A stretch of DNA of 64,000 nt. Source: Sipunculus nudus (lineage: Eukaryota; Annelida; Sipuncula; Golfingiida; Sipunculidae). The position numbers and the translations under genes were made by a program. Location: the NCBI GenBank assembly GCA_026874595.1, contig CM049308.1, forward strand, positions 14,095,501-14,159,500, in the 5' to 3' direction. Positions 58,030-64,000 of the stretch are shown here, piece after piece (the stretch's first letter is position 1; the number at the start of each line of letters is the position of its first letter). The notes beneath the pieces were generated by a model. It was not told the DNA's origin and ran no database searches. It saw nothing but the letters and a program-made list of their open reading frames with translations.

Positions 58030-58613
58030 TGCCATAATATTAATTTTATTTTCTGACCCACACTGACAAAACTTGGGTTGAAAATGGCCAATTTAAAGTC
58101 AGGTGTTTTTGTTAGTAATTATTATAGAAGATAAACATCATAATTTTTTTTCACCTGAGCTAGTCCCCTAGATGTCATCTAAAACAAATTTGTATTTATA
58201 GCCTCATTTTTCAGCCTGCATAAGTATCTTTATTGCCAGACGGAAAATTATAATTATGAGTTTTTGTCCAATTTTCATCTTGCTGTATTTAATTTTAACT
58301 TATAATAATTTTGACATTACAATCACCATCAAAAGTTTTGTATATTCTGTAAGTTTTAGGGCTCTAGCAAGCTTTATGTTAAAGATATGAGCATCCAAAG
58401 TACCTTACAGAATTAGACTGGATCAATTTATCTGCCACCTCCGCCCCTTAATAAGGGCTCAAATCATGAAAAAATTGGTGTTTTCCACCAAGTGATGATG
58501 TTTTAGTGACCAGAAGGTCCAAATGCACATATCAGGAAAATATGAAGAAAATCTGAGATGGTGGTGCTAGAACTTTTTCCATAATTTGTTGATTTGATAT
58601 GGAATGACCCAAT
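58030..58613 (-). repeat. Dispersed repeat TTGGGTCATTCCAT, inverted copy
   Basis: Reverse-orientation copy of the family at 49812. It is well preserved at its start (58613 downward) and at the TGTGGGTCAGA region near 58060. Minus-strand open frames overlapping it are incidental. Confidence 0.65.
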
Positions 58614-60600
58614 TGTTTCTTGTTCTAAGTGTTTAGTTCTTGCATTGTTCATATACATGTTACACATGTTCTTGAAAAGAAATGGTCCAGCATTGAAGCA
58701 ATATACCTGGTGTAATCTCATTGCACAGGTTCGCATTAGGCCTGTAGGCCTTGTTAAAAGATTGTTACAATAACCGAAATGCTGCAAGTTCAGGGATAAC
58801 AAGTTCTTAGACTTTTTGGTAACAAGGTCTTTGATTAAGCACAGGACTGTCATTCTGAAACATTCTTTAAAAATATCCTTATAGACAAATTCAGCTGAGC
58901 ATCAAGACCCATTGGTCCCTAGTTTAATAGAGCACTCTTTCTTTGAGGATTTCTTGAAAATGACATTAATTACCAGGTACTCTTTTTCACCTTTTTTTTC
59001 CTATTTTTTTAGAATTCTGATTTGTACTATTTCTCTCATGCATTAACAGTCCAGTCAGATCAAGAATTGGACAATTTGCTTTTTTTTGTACGCAAATGTC
59101 AAGCAGACATGTGTCACAACATGTGGAAAATGCCCTTATCTTTATGCAGGGGGATGTGCACCATGTATATTTCTAACTTTTGGAACAAAATGCATCAATA
59201 TATACACAATTGTGGTATGCAAAGCTCATCTTTATTCATTCTGTGATAAAAAATAGGAGAATTGACGCTAATTTTACTCTTTTTTTTCACTCTTTATTTC
59301 ACTGAAGTCTTTTCTTGTTTTCCTTAGCACTTACCTTTTTTCTGTCATTCATCTTTGGTAGGCCTAACATCAGTCAGTATGAATAAATGCCTCTAAAATT
59401 CAGTAGTTTCTTCAGTGAGCCAGTGTTTACAGTGTGTATGATGTACTCTCACCCGAACAGAGACTACTATCCAACACCTATTACAGTCAAATTGTTATGG
59501 GTTCCCCCATTATGTGGAGATACATGTATAACTTCTAGGACCCCTATTTTTTAAAAACAGCACATCCCCCAAAATATGGCCCAACACACAACGTTAATTC
59601 ATTTGATTTGAAGGTTAAAATGTATACTGTGGTTGCCATTAGGCTCATGAGGGTTTCAAATTTTATCACTAAAATGGAAATTATTCAAGTAATACACTCA
59701 TCTACATAGTTGCACAGTCGTTTATGCAACAGTCTCATTGACATATCAGGTGCCTGATTGTAGCATAAAAAAATCTAAAGAAAAAAGAGTTATGTTGTTA
59801 ATATTGATATAAATACATTTGTATATTGTATTTTACCCATAAATTATAGATTGATATTAAGTATTACAAATGATATCATACCTTCAACAAAGTCATACCC
59901 TTCATACCATATCATATTATGAACAAGAATTTCCATTTGTTCAAAATTCTTTCAGTTGTTTAAATTGTGTGCAAATATTACTTTATTTGTTTGATATAAT
60001 GTGTAGGCTACTGTAAGGTATGATTGTGAAAAAAAACAAATGTTCAAGACACAAAGAAAAAGTGTAAATCGCAAAATTTTAGCCTCGCAAATATGAATCT
60101 GACCACAGTGTTTGGCCATAGAGATCTTGACAGCAGATTTATCATCAGTTTTGTTTTTTCGGTGATGGAGGTTTCTTTGATATTGGTGCCTGTAGAAGAG
60201 GATTTCCTTTGAAAGATAGCTGGGGATTTGGTAGCAAACAAGACCAGGTTTCAGTCATCGCTAACTGCCGATGAGCTGACAGTGGGACTGTTCCAGGGCT
60301 GACAGCTTGTCAGGTCGTTATGATGTTGGGCATCAATAAAACCACCTGATCATGGAAGCAGGTGACGTGGGATTCTCTTTATTAGCCAATGGTTTTCATT
60401 CTTCCCAGAGGTGTGCATTAATACTCACTCACATGCCAGGGCTAGTGGGTTCTTTATATTTCTATGTGATCACTGTAAAATATATCTTTTAATGGAAATT
60501 CTCTTGTTGAATTATTACAAAATTTGACACAATTCAGATGTGGATTTGTCATTCAAAAAACATTGATGTGTTATCAGTATGACCAAACATAGCTAGTCCT
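58614..60600. other. Intergenic-like DNA
   Basis: It contains a stray AGCTCA-type 3' end at about 58892-58925 (CAGCTGAGCATCAAGACCC, ATTGGTCCCTAGTTT). An open frame at 59013-59246 behind a strong pyrimidine tract is discussed as a finding. The stretch at 60240-60400 is more complex and free of repeats. Nothing else is supported. Confidence 0.4.
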
Positions 60601-61501
60601 TTGATTATTAGGCTAAGGGATTTGCACAAATGTAGCCCTTGGATAACTTTATAACAATCACTAAAAATGGTGGTGCCACCTGCAACCATTTTTGCAAAGC
60701 GTCCATCTGTTCATCTGCCTTGGGGAAAAAATCACTCATATCTCTGCTTTGGTTGGACTTATCCACCTGTAATTTTGCATGTGTATACATCCTGGACAGC
60801 TTTCTTGATATTATGCGGATGGCGCCACATACATTCACGTTTATGCTGCTGACATCCAAGCTCATATCTCGGGAGCCGTGAAAAAAATTTGCATGTGTAT
60901 AGATCTCACATAGCTCACATGGTGATGCCACCTGCAACTTTTTGCATAGCATCCCTCTGTTTTTCTTCCTTGGAATAAAATCACTCATATCTTGGCAGTG
61001 GTTTGAATTATCTGCCTAAAATTTTGCATGTTTATACATCTTGGAAAGCTTTCTTTATTTTACAACAGGTGATACCACCTACATGCACATTTATGCTGCA
61101 GACATCAAAGCCCATATCTTGGGAACTGTTTGACTGATTGGGCCAAAATTTTGCATGTGTATAGGTCTCACATAGCTCTTTATCATACACAAAACTGGCG
61201 GTGCCACCTGCAACAATTTTTGCACAGCGTCCTTCTGTTTGTCTGATGTTGGATAAAATCACTCATATATAAGTAGTGGTTTGACATTTTGCCTATGTAT
61301 ACAACTTGGACAGCTCTCTTGATTTTGTGATAGGTGGCGCAACCTACATACATATTTCGGCTGCAGACATCCATGCTAATATGCAACACAACTCACTCTG
61401 TTTCCCCTTGCCACTCAATCCATGCCACACTTCACCTGTTCCACTCTGATTTTGGTTTTAGCGGATACACCTAGTCGCTTGTTGACTTCCAATATTCTAG
61501 T
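60601..61501 (+). mobile_element. 5'-truncated Helitron, plus strand
   Basis: It begins inside the family body (TTTGCACAAATGTAGCCCTTGG) without the TC start. It runs through modules with CACTCATATCTCTGC and GCAGACATCCAAGC, and ends GTCGCTTGTTGAC, TTCCAATATTCTAGT at 61501. It is the most diverged copy: the terminal hairpin and several GGTGGCGCCACC sites are altered. Confidence 0.7.
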
Positions 61502-61739
61502 TTAGGTTTGGGATTCCAAGCATATACATGCAGTGTGTGTTATAGCATTTTTCTTGGGAGAATACCTTATATTTGAAAACTATGTTCCCCAATCAAGCAA
61601 CATAAGGAAAATGAAAAAAAATGTTGAGATTTGACAGACCAACAATATATATACTCATTATTGTCTGTGCACTGAGAGAATTCCTAAATATAATCTCTTA
61701 CAAACCTGAGAGAAAATAATAAATATCTGATGGCATTTA

Positions 61740-62560
61740 CTCCCATAGGTCAGCCTATTTAATAGCTGGGAGGGAATTAATCAGACAGCTTTGATGCAGT
61801 TTCTTTGGCTCAGACTTGACTCTGGTGTCGTCCAAATTACATCTTATTTCCGCTGTGGGTGACTTGACGAGAGAGGCTTGGAGAGTAGACTGGTATATTT
61901 AATGCGAAGCTCTTACATTGGGAATATGTGTCTCCAGGGAGAGGGGGCTGGGGGTATTGCTGGAATTGACAGTACTGCAAGTGCTGTGCCAAACATCCTG
62001 AGCTTAGCGCGGCTGAATAAAGGGGGGGTTCCCAGTCTGCCGAGTATATTGATTTGACCCCGGCAGCACACGCATGCATCCCTCCTGATAGATGTCCCTT
62101 TGAGCAGCACTGTAGGGCTGGATATGCAGCACCTGAATTTTCTACGTGATGTTGGTTCAAACTCATAGACAGGTTTGATGGACTGGGATTCATGTTGACA
62201 AGAAAAATGGTAGCAACCACAAGCAGGCAAAACTGGGTCTGCACCGAGCTCAGGAATTATGGCAATTAGTGACAATGGAGAAATGTAAAATTGAACACAA
62301 TGGATTGTGTTTCTATGGAAGTAGTGTACACAAACTGTTTATGGAGGATTATCAAATGCTCCAGCCATTGCTGTTATTAAGCTCTTGAATGTTGGAGAAG
62401 GAAAGTGTGAAAACCTCTTTGCATGATGGATAATTAATCGGTAACGATGTCGACATCGCTGGGAACTGGTGGTATGGTTGGTCACAACCTCATGTGGCCA
62501 TATGCTAGCAATTAGGATGGCTCCATAGAGTCAGGTTCTTGATCAGGGTGCAGAATTTTG
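61740..62560. other. Complex repeat-free segment, candidate regulatory or cryptic coding DNA
   Basis: GC content rises and simple repeats vanish. Long overlapping minus-strand open frames (61837-62275) exist in two phases but show no domain and no clear splice structure. Homeodomain-type words (GATAATTAATCGG at about 62429) and the dyad ATGTCGACAT (about 62447) occur. I favour conserved non-coding DNA, without proof. Confidence 0.25.
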
Positions 62561-63029
62561 TAGCTGTGGTAAAATATTTTTATATCCTACAAGTGTCAGC
62601 ATATAAATGATAGAAAAGATTAATTTTTCACTGAACATGTAGGGTTTCAGATATTTCACTCACCACAGACCCATGACTAGTCTTTATTGCAGAGTAAGGA
62701 AGTAGCATGGCCAGCAGCTATTATTTGTCCCCCACATTTTCTTTAAAATCTAGTTTTTATAGTGACGAAAAAAATACCCTTATATTTTTCAGGCAATGCA
62801 GAAATATTATTTTTTTCACTAACAATCAGGGGTCACAAATTACTTCCTAACCACTAGTGTATGACTATTATGTACTATATAGGCAGGAAGTAACATGCCC
62901 AGTACATATTTTTGTATGCACATTTCATAACATGTCATCTGTTCTAGTGAAATTACACAGAATCAGTGTTGCTTGAGTTTTAAAGCCTGTTAGCCTGGTC
63001 CAGTACTATGTCCTGGGGACAAGGATTTT

Positions 63030-63360
63030 TCCAGCTTAATGTCATTACTGGGCTTCCAGGGCTTGAGTTCTTCATCTTGGCTTCTGCAACATGTATTTGG
63101 TAACCTGACAATACATGCAACCCCAGGCCAATCAATTAGAGTATGCGGACCTGTGCCATTAAGGAACCTCTCAGGTCATGTAGGGCCTTCTGTCTGTATG
63201 TTTGGTATAATGTGCTACATGGAATGTCCGTTAGGGAGGACCCGTTACAAATTGTCTCGCTGGCTCTGGATCATTCAGGATGGAGTTGTCAGGAGACCCC
63301 CTTCGATATTAATTAAAGCTCTCTGTGTGGTCATTTAAAATGGCCGAACAATAAGCATTG
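63030..63360. other. Complex repeat-free segment, candidate regulatory DNA
   Basis: Moderate GC content, no repeats, with a 99-codon plus-strand open frame that lacks splice context or domain. Texture resembles 61740-62560. No function can be given. Confidence 0.2.
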
Positions 63361-63455
63361 ATGAAGCTTTCATAGAGGACAGTCCAGGAAAGACAGAGGA
63401 TGAAAGAATATCATGTGCATTTCTGCTAACCATCCCCCCTGTGTATTTGACAGAA

Positions 63456-63564
63456 TCCTTCCATCTGCTCATACTGCCTGTCACAAAGCTATTAGAGTCC
63501 ATCCATCTATTCATAATGCTTGTCATGTAGCTAGTAGAGTCCTTCCATCTACTCATACTGCCTG
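63456..63564. repeat. 42-bp minisatellite with an in-frame peptide repeat
   Basis: Two full units and a partial third start TCCTTCCATCTGCTCATACT at 63456, 63498 and 63540. Because 42 is a multiple of three, the minus strand translates into 14-residue repeats of the type MSRWKDSTSYMTSI. No gene signals surround it, so coding is doubtful. Confidence 0.8.
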
Positions 63565-63644
63565 AAAACCCTTGTAAAGCATAAAGAGTAAAAAAGTCAA
63601 ATAAATAATTTTGTTCACTTCAGGCTTTAGAGCAATGCAAGTTT

Positions 63645-63649
<5 letters not shown>

Positions 63650-63705
<56 letters not shown>
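63650..63705. repeat. (TA)n microsatellite
   Basis: About 28 uninterrupted TA units. Confidence 0.95.
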
Positions 63706-63707
<2 letters not shown>

Positions 63708-64000
63708 GAAGATTAGAGAAGAGCCTTTATTATTCAGTTTTGTGAAACAAATTCAAAATAGAGTGGATGAATTGCCCAAAGGATAAATTCTTAGTGTCAG
63801 TATTAACCTTTTTATTTAATATTTGATTTATTCAGACAGCTCATGCAAAAAAAATTACTGGGTATAACTGTACCTTTTCATCCCAGAGATTGAGATTTAC
63901 CATTGCAAAACAGTCTGGGCAGGTGAAAACCTTTGGTTGCCTTCTTGGCAGGGCAGGCAGAGGGTCCAGCTATTCTTTTGATATTAAAAAACAGTTTATC

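Noticed and set aside
61837-62275. Two overlapping minus-strand frames of 120-135 codons
   Set aside because: They lie in different phases over the same bases and show no recognised domain or clear splice signals. They are kept only as part of a complex island.

Overview
The window looks like an AT-rich, intron-rich marine invertebrate nuclear genome. A lophotrochozoan, possibly a mollusc, is my best guess. I infer this from elements that begin with an AGCTCAGCTGA stem and a GTCCGTCC tract and that end in a CCCATGGGTC hairpin plus CTTGTTT; similar elements are known from bivalves. No bacterial operon, rRNA, tRNA or CRISPR array is visible.

Host gene (+ strand): the 3' part of one spliced gene appears to cross positions 1 to about 43.3 kb. 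The best exons are 23462-23587 and 40483-40769. Both have canonical splice sites, their phases match, and they encode an acidic, Ser/Pro-rich, low-complexity tail. A possible upstream exon (321-390) and three small downstream exons (42680, 43127, 43314) fit the same phase, and the last one ends in a stop at 43341-43343. I do not recognise the protein. Its introns are about 23 kb and 17 kb long and hold most of the repeats. No clear second gene is visible after 43.3 kb, only an isolated exon candidate at 56230-56322.

Mobile DNA dominates the rest. (1) A pair of PIF/Harbinger-like 398-bp MITEs (4398, 37345) have 3-bp TAA/TTA target duplications. (2) A 5-kb foldback element (16594-21614) has near-identical 1.1-kb inverted arms, a 9-bp target duplication (Mutator-like) and a core of about 180-bp satellite. 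A minus-strand non-autonomous Helitron with perfect 280-bp internal repeats sits inside that satellite. (3) A 5'-truncated, frameshifted LINE of the CR1/L2 type lies at 28232-29519. (4) An element with a 146-bp tandem array (29818-35986) is split by a 4.29-kb TA-flanked element (31135-35426). That insert has termini made of short TATATG/CTTATA units and carries what looks like the 3' end of a spliced minus-strand gene. (5) A 3.4-kb TTAA-flanked inverted-repeat element lies at 36658-40053. (6) A 768-bp tandem duplication (46436 onward) has a pogo/Tigger element (47588-48803) in its second copy only. That pogo element still holds the broken start of its transposase DNA-binding domain. (7) Helitron copies with a CTAGT end and a GTAGTC/GACTAC hairpin lie at 48853-49757, 54651-55820 and about 60601-61501. 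(8) AGCTCA-type elements lie at about 7945-10558 and 52560-56004, the second with six units of about 337 bp.

Several insertions have a readable empty site, because the interrupted sequence survives in a neighbouring repeat copy. This gives a relative order of events. Segments poor in repeats but rich in sequence complexity (about 7.15-7.46, 13.32-13.76, 24.56-24.79, 61.74-62.56 and 63.03-63.36 kb) are candidates for conserved regulatory DNA. The 24.77-kb one contains an RFX X-box-like palindrome.
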